A DNA stretch of 36,428 bases from Bacteroidales bacterium (GCA_028698995.1 JAQVVM010000022.1:1-36428); one strand, 5' to 3'; shown: positions 1 through 8,014, counted from the stretch's first letter. Notes: generated by a model not told the origin, from the letters alone. Translations and numbers: made by a program.

Positions 1-479
1 AAACATAGAGTAAAAGTAAGAAAAAGGAGGCTGGGTCACCCAAAAGTACCTCAAAAATTTAATTAATAAATAGATTATCAAGTAGTTATAAAATAATCTA
101 ATATATTAGTGTCGAAGTCAGGAAAAAGTAAGCATCTGCACTGTTTTATTTAAATTGTATCATCATCCTGAGTTCTATAATGCGTCTTTCCCATAAATCA
201 AACTGACACTTCCTAGTTATTTGTTTTGTCATGGAATTTGCATGCTTACATCGGCTATGCTCAGCACAAGTCGCGGCAAATTCACACGCCAAAAACCATC
301 TTCCCTATTCTTTTCGCCACTGGTTGAAACCCGTGGCTATTTATATTGTTCCCCGCTGGGGAACCCTGTCATCGCTGCTTTATTGAGTTTTTTAAAAAGT
401 CCCAACTCTCAGAATGACACTTAAAACTTAACATTAGTATTATTATGTCAAAATCAGGAGGAAAATATAAAAAAAACTG
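1..479. other. Non-coding region with two strong hairpins
   Basis: No convincing gene is visible here. The one open frame on the plus strand (221-424) is rich in Ser/Leu/Pro, crosses the hairpins and resembles no protein I know. Two adjacent inverted repeats stand out: 316-337 (GCCAC-T-GGTT, loop GA, AACC-C-GTGGC, one mismatch) and 348-364 (GTTCCCC, loop GCT, GGGGAAC, perfect). An 8-bp direct repeat TGACACTT lies at 204-211 and 415-422, enclosing both hairpins. This resembles a short palindromic REP/MITE-like element, but that is inference from structure alone. The region also lies just downstream of the minus-strand lipoprotein gene, so part of it may be a 3' UTR. Confidence 0.5.
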
Positions 480-1322
480 CTACTGTCCAACAATAAAAGT
501 CTCTCTGAAAACAGCACTTGCCCCAAAAAACCCAACTGCATTTCCTGAAATATTGGTAAAAACCTCCCCCTGTGAAACATCAAAATAGCCGCCACGCCAA
601 TCGGTCTCAAGGAGTACTGAGCGCCAGAATTCTGCATGCTCAGGGCTTAAAGAATACTTAGTTTGTATTACCTGAGCTCCTTCGGGAACTTTTACAGATT
701 GTCTTCCCTGAGCAAATAATTGGTTGACATCAATATTTTTAAGGCTAAAATAAAACACCTTTGCTTTGCAACTGTCGGCAGGTTTATCCTGAAAATCAGG
801 TAAAAAAGACCAATCAGCATCTACAATCCACATGGCTTGCTCTGAGCTGTAAAAATAACTTTCGTTTGACGGAAAATAATACCATCCGGGATTTTGGCTA
901 TCGGCACTTAAATTAATCCTGAAAGATGCTGTAATGTTTATCATGACGTCAGTGGCTTTGTAGGTTTTACCATTATGAACTATCGTCAAATGTGTCTGGG
1001 TACCTACAGTAGCTCCAAATTGTTGCTGGGAAACATACATCCCATCAATAATACTATCGTGTTCAAAAATGTATGTTTGACCCCCCTTGGAGACACTCAC
1101 AGAGGCATCTGTAACAGGTATGGAAGGAAGGTTGGGATCACCCCTGACCATTGAAAGTTTTATCTTTTGAAAAGTACTTTGATTTGTAATAATGCCTTCA
1201 ACAGCAAGAACATCCTGAGGAGTATCATCAAAATCCCAGTCAAATCTTTTCTCACAGGAAGAAAAAATAAAAAGCATTACAAAAATCAAAAAAACATTAT
1301 AAACAATATCATTTTTTCTCAT
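480..1322 (-). CDS. DUF4249 family lipoprotein, partner of TonB receptor
   Basis: A 280-residue surface or outer-membrane lipoprotein. The N terminus is hydrophobic (about residues 8-22) and ends in a lipobox-like FIFSSC, so Cys23 is the likely lipidation site. The body matches the DUF4249 pattern: an early LAVEGIITNQ strand, a PVTDASVSV segment, a GxY..QQxFGATVG turn, GKTYKATD, and a C-terminal SGNAVGFFGASAV motif. DUF4249 proteins are typically encoded directly beside carboxypeptidase-domain TonB receptors, where they are thought to help bind or present the substrate. Here the start lies 3 nt after the receptor stop, so the two are cotranscribed. The stop is TAG at 480-482. The substrate cannot be read from the sequence. 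Confidence 0.85.
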   Translation of the reverse strand: MRKNDIVYNVFLIFVMLFIFSSCEKRFDWDFDDTPQDVLAVEGIITNQSTFQKIKLSMVRGDPNLPSIPVTDASVSVSKGGQTYIFEHDSIIDGMYVSQQQFGATVGTQTHLTIVHNGKTYKATDVMINITASFRINLSADSQNPGWYYFPSNESYFYSSEQAMWIVDADWSFLPDFQDKPADSCKAKVFYFSLKNIDVNQLFAQGRQSVKVPEGAQVIQTKYSLSPEHAEFWRSVLLETDWRGGYFDVSQGEVFTNISGNAVGFFGASAVFRETFIVGQ

Positions 1323-1325
1323 GCC

Positions 1326-3965
1326 TTAAAATTTAAAACTGTATTTAAAGCTAGGAGTTGTACCCAATAAAATAATCTGTGATGGAGCTAATTCATTGTC
1401 CACTCCATTGTTGCCCGGAATTATAAACTTGCCATTGTCATCTTCAACCTTGTTAAAGTTTATGAAAACAGGGTTTTTCTTGTTTGTGATGTTATAAATT
1501 GAGAAAGAGAAGTAATGTTCAAACCTCCTTCCGGGTTTATTCAGCATGAGTTGGATAGCCATATCCCATCTGTAATAGTCGGGCATACGGGCATTATTTT
1601 TCTTATTGTAAACAGGCACTTTATAGCCCATATAATTATAGTAACCGGTTGGGACTGTATAAGGCATACCTGAAGCATAAATAAAGCCGGTTGTTAATGT
1701 CAAAAAATGATTCGGCTGCCACTGAATGTATGTAGAGAAATCATGAGGGCGATCACTATGGGCAAGATAGAGTTCATTACTATTCAAATCCTTGGTGTTT
1801 CTTATAGCCCTTGTAAAAGCATAACCTGTCCACCCCTGCAATTTGCCAAAATTCTTTTTCAAAATCATTTCAAATCCATAAGCCTCCACGCTTCCAAAAC
1901 GCAATTCCTTTTCAATACCGGTGTTGAGGATAAAACGTGCTTGATTGTCATAGTCAAACTGATTTTTCATTTTCTTATAAAAACCTTCAAGTCCAAATTC
2001 ATACCTGTTTTTGGAAAAGACGGCAAAATACCCTACAGATATCTGATCGGCTGCCTGTGGCTTGACATTGGGAGTGCTCGGATACCATAATTCAACAGAC
2101 GTAAAAGGACTGATGGAATTGGATAAAATCTGGTGGTACTGATGGCTTTTTAAATAGTTAAATTTCAGAGCATTATTGTCGTTTAATTTACAACTGACAC
2201 TTAATGAAGGGTCTATTCTGAACAAAGTATTATAGCGGCCACCGGCTTCATTAACAGAATCTGTAACAACATAATCATCTGACAACACATACCACTTTGC
2301 AGGTCCTTTGTTTGAAAACATGGTACCTCTCAAACCAAGCCGGAGAGTCCAAGTGTCAGAAAATTTCTTTTCAGAAGTCACATACAGGTGTGATTCACCT
2401 GTTTTCATCTCCTGAATATCAGGCAGATAGCCGGATAAAATGGTGTTATTATAATAAATACCAGGATAGAAGGTGTTTGAATTTAACTGAATCCCAAAAT
2501 AATGTGTGTTTTCAGGTGTTTGGTAAAAGGTGAAATCATTTTTGAATCCCATAGTTTTAATACCTGTTTTCCAGTAAATATCATTGTTCAGGGAAGTATA
2601 AAGTTTGTAATCGTAATTGCTGTAATACAGCGTGGTATTTGAAAAAACCCTTCTGCCATAAACGTGGTTCCATCTTAAAGAACCGGCTCTGTTTCCCCAT
2701 TGAATACCCGTTTTATCATTTAAACCGGAATACATGAAAAATTTATCGTTACCCGAATAAACTGAAACCAACAAACGGTTCTTTTCATTGATTCTGAAAT
2801 TTAATTTGGCATTCAAATCGTCAAACCTGAAATCGGTGTATAATTTTGAAAGCTTAAAAAGATACTCAATCGGAGTGATACGATAGGACAAATAAAAAGA
2901 GCCCCTGTTTCTTACAATAGGTCCTTCTGCGGATAATCGTGTTGTAATAAGACCTGTTTCCCCTGCCATTGAAAAACGATTAAGGTTTCCTTCTTTGGTT
3001 TTTAATTCCAGTACAGAAGATAACTTTCCTCCAACATAAGGAGGGAAATCACTTTTGTATAATTTTATGTCTGTTACGGCATCGGGGTTAATGCACGAAA
3101 AAAAACCGAATAAATGTGAGGGATTATAAATTGGGGCATCGTCTAGCAAAATGAGATTCTGATCACGGAAACCACCTCTAATATAGTAATTGCTCGATCC
3201 ATCAATAGTGTTTTTAACCCCCGGCATAAACTGCATGGCTTTAATAACATCAGGTGCTGACAAAAAAACCGGCATGACTGCAACTTTTCGCGGTTGCATT
3301 TCAACATAGCCCATCTTGTTTTGTGTAACAATCACATTACTATCCTCCTTTTCGGCTATAATAACCACCTCAAGGGACTGTTCATCAAGCTCAAAGTTAA
3401 TATTATGTGCATAATCCCTGTTAAGGGTGATGTTTTCACTTTGCCTTTTAAAACCCACATAAGAAAACATCATGGTATATTCACCCTCGGGAAGTGTGAT
3501 GGCATAAAACCCATAATTGTTGCTAATTGTACCATGACGTAAATCACTTGTGTAAATTGTTGCCCCAACAACAGACTCTCCCGTTGATTTCTCCTTAATG
3601 TAACCGTTAATGGTAAACTGCTTTGCACTGGGAGGTTCGGGCTGAACGGGTTCAATTTGCCTTTTGGGTTTGACAATGATTTGGTTTTCAACAAAAACAT
3701 ATTCAAGTCCTATTGGAGAAAGTATTTCTGTTAATGCTTCATTCAATGGTTTGTCGTGAATATTAACGGTAATTCTTCTGTTGGCGGGTACCTGTGAATG
3801 GCTGTAGGAAATAGGTTTGTGACATTGGGTCGAAATCTTTTTGAGCACACGACCTAATTTTTCGTTATTGGCACTTATTGTAATTCGTGTGTCATCCCTA
3901 TCTGTCTGAGCATTTACGCAGAAAAACAGGAACAAAAACCCGAAAATTAATAATGTTCTATTCAT
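1326..3965 (-). CDS. TonB-dependent receptor with STN and carboxypeptidase-regulatory-like domains
   Basis: An 879-residue outer-membrane receptor. It has a signal peptide (residues 1-19, ending VNAQ), an STN domain at about 27-98 (ITISANNEKLG to IIVKP), a carboxypeptidase-D-regulatory-like beta sandwich at about 117-200 (INGYIKEKSTGESVVGATIY start), a plug at about 215-330 (YIRGGFRDQNLILLDDAPIYNP), and a 22-strand-type barrel ending in aromatic KYSFKF. Such receptors import ligands using TonB/ExbBD energy; the STN domain normally signals to an anti-sigma factor. No sigma/anti-sigma pair is adjacent. It forms an operon with the downstream DUF4249 lipoprotein gene. A TATTTTTG -7 box lies at 4022-4029. 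The ligand is unknown. Confidence 0.92.
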   Translation of the reverse strand: MNRTLLIFGFLFLFFCVNAQTDRDDTRITISANNEKLGRVLKKISTQCHKPISYSHSQVPANRRITVNIHDKPLNEALTEILSPIGLEYVFVENQIIVKPKRQIEPVQPEPPSAKQFTINGYIKEKSTGESVVGATIYTSDLRHGTISNNYGFYAITLPEGEYTMMFSYVGFKRQSENITLNRDYAHNINFELDEQSLEVVIIAEKEDSNVIVTQNKMGYVEMQPRKVAVMPVFLSAPDVIKAMQFMPGVKNTIDGSSNYYIRGGFRDQNLILLDDAPIYNPSHLFGFFSCINPDAVTDIKLYKSDFPPYVGGKLSSVLELKTKEGNLNRFSMAGETGLITTRLSAEGPIVRNRGSFYLSYRITPIEYLFKLSKLYTDFRFDDLNAKLNFRINEKNRLLVSVYSGNDKFFMYSGLNDKTGIQWGNRAGSLRWNHVYGRRVFSNTTLYYSNYDYKLYTSLNNDIYWKTGIKTMGFKNDFTFYQTPENTHYFGIQLNSNTFYPGIYYNNTILSGYLPDIQEMKTGESHLYVTSEKKFSDTWTLRLGLRGTMFSNKGPAKWYVLSDDYVVTDSVNEAGGRYNTLFRIDPSLSVSCKLNDNNALKFNYLKSHQYHQILSNSISPFTSVELWYPSTPNVKPQAADQISVGYFAVFSKNRYEFGLEGFYKKMKNQFDYDNQARFILNTGIEKELRFGSVEAYGFEMILKKNFGKLQGWTGYAFTRAIRNTKDLNSNELYLAHSDRPHDFSTYIQWQPNHFLTLTTGFIYASGMPYTVPTGYYNYMGYKVPVYNKKNNARMPDYYRWDMAIQLMLNKPGRRFEHYFSFSIYNITNKKNPVFINFNKVEDDNGKFIIPGNNGVDNELAPSQIILLGTTPSFKYSFKF

Positions 3966-4277
3966 TGGTGCAAATAAAATTCCGATAGTGATTAAGTAAT
4001 AAATTAATCATATCAATAGTGCAAAAATACAAAACTTTAGGGAAAACTGAATGGTTAAGAATGCTTACTGGAAAATATTAAAAAGAAAATCAAATAATAT
4101 GAAAAAAAGCATGAAAGACATTTTTTTTAATTAACTTAGTCCCCTAATTTTCATTCTTAGCCTCAGCCTTTACAGCTATAGTTAGTATAAAGGTAATAAT
4201 TGACTGAGAGAATTAAGATAAACGATATTCCAATAGGTAAATAGGATGATGTAACATGAATTTTAAAAACTAAACAT
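3966..4277. other. Divergent intergenic region
   Basis: This AT-rich gap lies between the minus-strand receptor and the plus-strand repeat protein. Beyond the minus-strand -7 box at 4022-4029 I see no gene, RNA or strong hairpin. No TAnnTTTG match was found for the plus-strand gene at 4278; its promoter is not recognisable. Confidence 0.5.
4022..4029 (-). promoter_or_regulatory. Bacteroidota -7 box for the TonB receptor operon
   Basis: TATTTTTG on the minus strand fits the TAnnTTTG consensus and lies 56 nt upstream of the receptor start. No clear TTG -33 element sits at the usual 17-21 nt spacing, so the call rests on the -7 match and position only. Confidence 0.4.
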
Positions 4278-5621
4278 ATGCAAAAAAAATATTTACTGAT
4301 TATATTTTCTTTCCTAAGCATGACTGCTTTAAAAGCTCAGACACCACAAGTATTTAACTATCAGGCAGTGGTACGCAACAATTTAGGTAACATCTTACCC
4401 AATAAGCTGGTAACATTTCAAATAAGCATAATACAAAGTACTGCCTTAGGGTCAGCCGTATATGTAGAAACTCATAGTAAAGCCACCAATGAGTTTGGAT
4501 TGGTAAATTTAAAAATTGGTGAAGGCACTGCACAAAACGGTATTTTTAGTAATATCGACTGGGCTGCTGATATTTACTTTCTGAAAGTAGAATTGGATAT
4601 TAATGCAGGCACCAATTATGAGTTTATGGGTACCACCCAGATTCTGAGTGTACCCTATGCCCTGTATGCCGAAAAAGCCGGTAATGCTGTTGATGATTTT
4701 GATAAAGACTCTACAAATGAGCTGCAAACCATCAACAAAGTAGGCAACACTGTAAGCTTGTCTAATAATGGGGGCAGCTTTACTGATAGCGATAATCAGA
4801 CACTGAGTTTAAGTGGCAACCAATTAACTATTAACAATGGCAATACGGTTACATTTACCGGCTCCGTTGATTTGGATGCTGACCCGTTAAATGAAATACA
4901 GAATCTGACATTAGATAATGATACATTAAGTATAAGCCAAGGAAATCAGGTAGTTTTTCCTCATGACGCCGACAGAGACTCAACCAATGAAATTCAAATT
5001 ATATCTAAAACAGGGAATACAATAAACTTATCTAAAAATGGAGGTTCTGTTATTGAAACCGATAACCAGAACCTGAGTTCAACTGCTAATGGAAATAATA
5101 GAACAATAAATATTAGTAATGGAATTGGAACAACAATTAATATTGCTGATAATGATAGTGATAGTTTAAACGAACTTCAATTATTAAGTTTGTCAAATGA
5201 CACTCTTTATCTTAGTAATAGTAACTTTGTTGTTTTTCCAAAAGATAATGATAAAGATTCTACGAATGAGATTCAGAATCTTTCAATTAATTATAAATCA
5301 CTATCTATATCTAAAGGGAATTCAGTTATAATAAATTATGGACCAACATTCATAACTGGGGTAAATTTAGGTAGTGTTAGTACAACAACTTCAAATTTTA
5401 ATATTTCACAATATATTCCATTAAATGCAACAACAATTATTTTAGAAGTTCAATTTACTGGAGGAGGTGTTTTATATTGCAGTAATGGCATTACATCTGT
5501 TCAAATACAAGGTGGTGGCGGTAATATTTACCAGTTTCATGTACCTATTGATAATAACAGAACTTTTAATGCTAATACAGGAAGTAATTCAGCTTCATTG
5601 AAATTAATTGCATTTTATTAA
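4278..5621 (+). CDS. Secreted repeat-containing surface protein, tail-fibre-like
   Basis: A 447-residue exported protein with a signal peptide (residues 1-20, cleavage before QTPQVFNYQAV). Residues 21-135 resemble the conserved N-terminal domain of Bacteroidota cell-surface proteins that often carry collagen-like or S74-type tails (FNYQAVVRN, VPYALYAEKA). The middle holds five acidic calcium-site-like motifs of the form DxDxDxxNE[IL]Q ending at residues 150, 208, 240, 301 and 333. Their spacings alternate (58, 32, 61, 32), giving a super-repeat of about 90-93 residues with LSxNGG and NxLxIS strands. The last ~110 residues form a different Gly/Asn-rich domain. Base composition becomes noticeably more AT-rich past about 5090, suggesting a spliced or transferred 3' half. 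The function is probably surface or adhesin-like; the partner is unknown. Confidence 0.65.
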   Translation: MQKKYLLIIFSFLSMTALKAQTPQVFNYQAVVRNNLGNILPNKLVTFQISIIQSTALGSAVYVETHSKATNEFGLVNLKIGEGTAQNGIFSNIDWAADIYFLKVELDINAGTNYEFMGTTQILSVPYALYAEKAGNAVDDFDKDSTNELQTINKVGNTVSLSNNGGSFTDSDNQTLSLSGNQLTINNGNTVTFTGSVDLDADPLNEIQNLTLDNDTLSISQGNQVVFPHDADRDSTNEIQIISKTGNTINLSKNGGSVIETDNQNLSSTANGNNRTINISNGIGTTINIADNDSDSLNELQLLSLSNDTLYLSNSNFVVFPKDNDKDSTNEIQNLSINYKSLSISKGNSVIINYGPTFITGVNLGSVSTTTSNFNISQYIPLNATTIILEVQFTGGGVLYCSNGITSVQIQGGGGNIYQFHVPIDNNRTFNANTGSNSASLKLIAFY

Positions 5622-5626
5622 ATCTT

Positions 5627-6331
5627 ATGAAAAATTTAAAAAAAATATTTCTTAAAAAGTACTTTAAAAATAAGACTATCCATATAATTTTTTTAATCTA
5701 TTTTTTAATAATTGTTTCTTGCTTATTTTGTGTGTTACAAGTAAAAAATTATTATGAAATTGATCCAAAGGGGAATTTGAATCTATTACTTGGATTAATT
5801 AGTGTGGCAACATCCATTTTTACATTAATTATTGCTTATTATCTTTTTGATAAGTTTGGTTTAAAAAGTCAATATAAACAAAAGCAGCTTGATAGCATAA
5901 TTAAATTGTACGATAAAATTTTCGGATTTAAATTGATAATGTCAAGTTCAGATAAAATACTTATTTACTTTCCTTTGATCTCAAACAATCCTTCTAAAAA
6001 ACAAGAGTACAACAGATTAAAGAATGAAAAACTATATTTTAGTATAGATTATTATAAGTATATTAAAGATTATCTAGATATTAGTGAATTTAATACACCT
6101 TCAAATATTAAAAAGAAACTTGAAGAAATTATGCTTCCTGATAGAAACAAAGGATATGAAAAAATTCAAGATGGCCTTATTATTAATATCAAGGGTAATC
6201 AGAGTGAGCAAAAATATTTTTATTTAGTAGACGCATGGGAAACATTAGAAAAATATGATGCTTTATGGTGTGAATTAATCAACATGGTCAAAAGTTGGTT
6301 AGCTGATAATAATATTAATTTGAATAAATAG
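5627..6331 (+). CDS. Unrecognised two-TM membrane protein
   Basis: A 234-residue protein that I do not recognise. It has a basic N terminus (many Lys), a first membrane segment at about 18-40 (HIIFLIYFLIIVSCLF) and a second at about 52-72 (LLLGLISVATSIFTLIIAYY), then a soluble, Lys/Tyr/Ile-rich domain of about 160 residues that is probably cytoplasmic. There are no catalytic motifs. It starts 5 nt after the preceding gene and is likely cotranscribed with it. It is strikingly AT-rich even for this window, with AAA/AAT/ATT codons dominating, which suggests horizontal acquisition. A role alongside the upstream surface protein, or as an accessory or defence protein, is possible but unsupported. 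Confidence 0.5.
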   Translation: MKNLKKIFLKKYFKNKTIHIIFLIYFLIIVSCLFCVLQVKNYYEIDPKGNLNLLLGLISVATSIFTLIIAYYLFDKFGLKSQYKQKQLDSIIKLYDKIFGFKLIMSSSDKILIYFPLISNNPSKKQEYNRLKNEKLYFSIDYYKYIKDYLDISEFNTPSNIKKKLEEIMLPDRNKGYEKIQDGLIINIKGNQSEQKYFYLVDAWETLEKYDALWCELINMVKSWLADNNINLNK

Positions 6332-6566
6332 AACCAATTAAGTATTCCTAGAAAAATCACACAATGAGCAACATTAAATAATATAATGCAAGCAAATAAG
6401 AAGTGTTTAGAATGAGCTAGCGAAAAAATGTTATGGCTCGCGTAGTTAGTCTCTGAAAGGTTTTGGGAGATTAATAATCCAGAGTAAGTAACAGAGAAGT
6501 GTTAAGAAGGTAAAGAAGTAAAATAAACTGAAGAAATAGAAAAATGAAGAAAAAATAAAATAATAT
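6332..6566. other. AT-rich spacer before the repeat cluster
   Basis: I see no gene here. The sequence is low in complexity toward its 3' end (6500-6566, poly-purine). The purine-rich stretch just before 6567 (ATGAAGAAAAAATAA-like) loosely resembles the left flank of repeat copies 2 and 4, so the first repeat may begin somewhat earlier than annotated. Confidence 0.4.
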
Positions 6567-6687
6567 GCCACCACACCCCCTCAATCCCCTTAAGGGGAAG
6601 ACAACCCGCACTGAATTATAGAATTGGGCAGGGCCCCCCTTCCGATAGTTATCGGAAAGGGGGCAGGGGGTAGCGAGGGCAAAAGAA
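6567..6687 (+). repeat. Palindromic intergenic repeat, copy 1
   Basis: A GC-rich element of about 120 bp, in contrast to its AT-rich surroundings. It starts GCCACCACACCCC and ends GGGGGTAGCGAGGGCAAAAGAA. It contains the hairpins CCCCTTAAGGGG (6587-6598) and TTCCGATAGTTATCGGAA (6640-6657), plus a GCACTGAATTATAGAATTG core. The ends form an imperfect inverted repeat (GCCACC versus GGGTAGC). The next start codon lies 8 nt downstream. It is related to the copies at 7402, 7925 and 8015. Confidence 0.85.
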
Positions 6688-6695
6688 CCTAAAAA

Positions 6696-6947
6696 ATGAA
6701 AAAAACAAAACCACAAGCAACAGATAAGGTGTCGGAACCACTGGTTTCATATCAACATAGTGATGGACAATTAATAGGCAGAGATATCATAATATCTTCA
6801 CCTGAGGTGCAGGAAGAGGCTAATTACTTATATTGGTTAAGCCTGACACCCCGACAAAGACTTGAGTTGCATTATAAAATGGCATCAGTTTTTTGGCAGG
6901 ATGCCTTGTTGAAGAAGAAAATAAACAGAAAAATCATTATCAAATGA
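6696..6947 (+). CDS. Small protein upstream of nucleotidyltransferase, possible antitoxin-like partner
   Basis: An 83-residue protein. Its central part (about 46-65, YLYWLSLTPRQRLELHYKM) resembles short proteins often encoded directly ahead of AbiEii/DUF6036-type nucleotidyltransferases (pattern WLSxTPxxRLE). The C terminus is strongly basic (KKKINRKIIIK). Its stop codon overlaps the next start (ATGA at 6944-6947), so translation of the pair is probably coupled. The start at 6696 follows repeat copy 1 by 8 nt. The two-gene layout suggests a toxin-antitoxin or nucleotidyltransferase/accessory pair; assignment of antitoxin function is inference. Confidence 0.65.
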   Translation: MKKTKPQATDKVSEPLVSYQHSDGQLIGRDIIISSPEVQEEANYLYWLSLTPRQRLELHYKMASVFWQDALLKKKINRKIIIK

Positions 6948-7423
6948 ATATTTTATTTGAATCACATAAAGAGTTCTTAAGAGAGCTATGTAAGGGAAAT
7001 GTAAATTTTATTCTTGTAGGCGGATATGCACTTATTTATCATGGATATGTCAGAGGTACGGGAGATATGGATATTTGGCTGGAACCTGATAATGAGAACA
7101 AAATCAAGGTGCTTTCAATACTAGAAAAGCTGAAGTTTTCAAAAGTATCTATTAATAAACTCAGCAAACTTGATTTTAAAGAAATGGTAGCATTTCATTT
7201 TGGTGATCCTCCTGAGAAAATTGATTTTTTAACCAAACTTTCCGGAATTCAATTTAAAGAAGCTTATAAGAATTGCAATTATTTAGATTTAGATAATCAT
7301 AAAATCCCAATCCTTCGGTTGGAGGACTTAATAACTAACAAGCTTATGAGTAACAGGATAAAAGATATGGCAGACGTTGAAGAATTAAAAAAAATATACC
7401 GTATGAAAAGAAATGAAAAATAA
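6944..7423 (+). CDS. MNT-fold nucleotidyltransferase, DUF6036/AbiEii-like
   Basis: A 159-residue protein of the DNA polymerase beta-like nucleotidyltransferase superfamily. Visible motifs are GGYALIYHG at residues 26-34, then R37-G-T-G-D41-M-D43, giving the two metal-binding aspartates, and a third acidic residue at D94 in EKIDFL. A C-terminal LEDLITNKLMSNRIKDMADVEELKK segment is typical of these minimal enzymes. Members transfer nucleotides to tRNA or protein targets and often act as toxins or modifiers. The ATG at 6944 is preferred over an upstream in-frame codon because it overlaps the stop of the preceding gene (ATGA) and begins at the family's usual distance before the GG motif. The last codons (MKRNEK-stop) come from the left flank of repeat copy 2. 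Confidence 0.85.
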   Translation: MNILFESHKEFLRELCKGNVNFILVGGYALIYHGYVRGTGDMDIWLEPDNENKIKVLSILEKLKFSKVSINKLSKLDFKEMVAFHFGDPPEKIDFLTKLSGIQFKEAYKNCNYLDLDNHKIPILRLEDLITNKLMSNRIKDMADVEELKKIYRMKRNEK

Positions 7424-7515
7424 TGCCACCGCACACCCCTCTATCCCCTTAAGGGGAAGCCCACCCGCACTGAATAAGAGAAGTGTGCAGGCAGGGGGTA
7501 GCCAAGGCAAAAGAA
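7402..7515 (+). repeat. Palindromic intergenic repeat, copy 2
   Basis: It starts in the end of the nucleotidyltransferase gene with TATGAAA..AAGAAATGAAAAATAA, shared with copy 4, then GCCACCGCACACCCCTCT, the hairpin CCCCTTAAGGGG (7445-7456), GCACTGAATAAGAGAAGTG, and ends GGGGGTAGCCAAGGCAAAAGAA. It lacks the TTCCGATAGTTATCGGAA hairpin present in copies 1 and 4, so hairpin modules have been gained or lost between copies. Confidence 0.85.
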
Positions 7516-7528
7516 TATTGTTCAAAAG

Positions 7529-7954
7529 ATGACAAGACTTAATAATACAATAGAAAAATCAATGTTTTACGGTGCTAAACCAGATATCTTTGAAAAAGCT
7601 CGTTTGTTAAGATTTAATATGACAAAGGAAGAAAAGGTTTTATGGAGTATTTTAAGGAATAATAAGATGTTGGGTTTGCGTTTTAAAAGGCAACATCCTA
7701 TTTATCGGTTTATTGCTGATTTCTATTGCCATAAAATTAAGCTTGTTATAGAAGCTGATGGAAAAACACATTTGAAAGATGAAAACAAGGAATATGATAC
7801 CAACAGAAACTGCGAGATGGAAAAATTTGGAATTACTGTTCTACGTTTTGAAAATGAGGAAATAAATGATAAGCTAGAAAATATTAAATTATGCATTGAA
7901 AATAAATGTAAAGAATTGTTAATGGCCAACGCGCACCCCTCTCTCACTGAATAA
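7529..7954 (+). CDS. DUF559 family Vsr-like endonuclease domain protein
   Basis: A 141-residue protein of the DUF559 family (PD-(D/E)xK/Vsr-like fold). Diagnostic features are the helix EKARLLRFNMTKEEKVLWSIL (22-42), LGLRFKRQHPI (48-58), and the catalytic core F61-IAD64-FYC...KLVIE75-A-D77-GKTH81, followed by DTNRNCEMEKFGITVLRFEN. D64, E75 and D77 are the likely metal ligands. ATG at 7529 is used; ATG at 7562 (residue 12, MFYGAKP) is an alternative start that also fits the family. The final nine residues (ANAHPSLTE) are encoded by repeat copy 3, so the natural C terminus has been replaced or extended by the repeat. The gene sits exactly between repeat copies 2 and 3. Cellular role unproven; mobility or repair are both possible. 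Confidence 0.88.
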   Translation: MTRLNNTIEKSMFYGAKPDIFEKARLLRFNMTKEEKVLWSILRNNKMLGLRFKRQHPIYRFIADFYCHKIKLVIEADGKTHLKDENKEYDTNRNCEMEKFGITVLRFENEEINDKLENIKLCIENKCKELLMANAHPSLTE

Positions 7955-8007
7955 GAGAAGTGGGCAAGCACCCCTTCAGGGGGTAGGGGGTAGCAAAGGC
8001 AAAAGAA
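7925..8007 (+). repeat. Palindromic intergenic repeat, copy 3
   Basis: The left end (GCCAACGCGCACCCCTCT) lies inside the DUF559 reading frame and supplies its stop codon. Then come ACTGAATAAGAGAAGTGGGC, the hairpin CCCCTTCAGGGG (7971-7982) and the right end GGGGGTAGCAAAGGCAAAAGAA. The terminal 15 bases form an imperfect inverted repeat (11 of 15 matching by eye). It is only 7 bp from copy 4 when the purine-rich flank of copy 4 is counted. Confidence 0.85.
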
Positions 8008-8014
8008 AACGAAT

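Noticed and set aside
221-424. 67-residue open frame on the plus strand
   Set aside because: It crosses two perfect hairpins and has biased composition with no family resemblance; the DNA structure explains the region better.
6364-6381. ATGAGCAACATTAAATAA resembling the start of the BRO-N gene at 9126
   Set aside because: Similarity is limited to about 15 bases and ends in a stop; too short to call a pseudogene.
6471-6716. Minus-strand 81-residue open frame
   Set aside because: It is made of repeat copy 1 and low-complexity purine tract read in reverse; no support as a gene.
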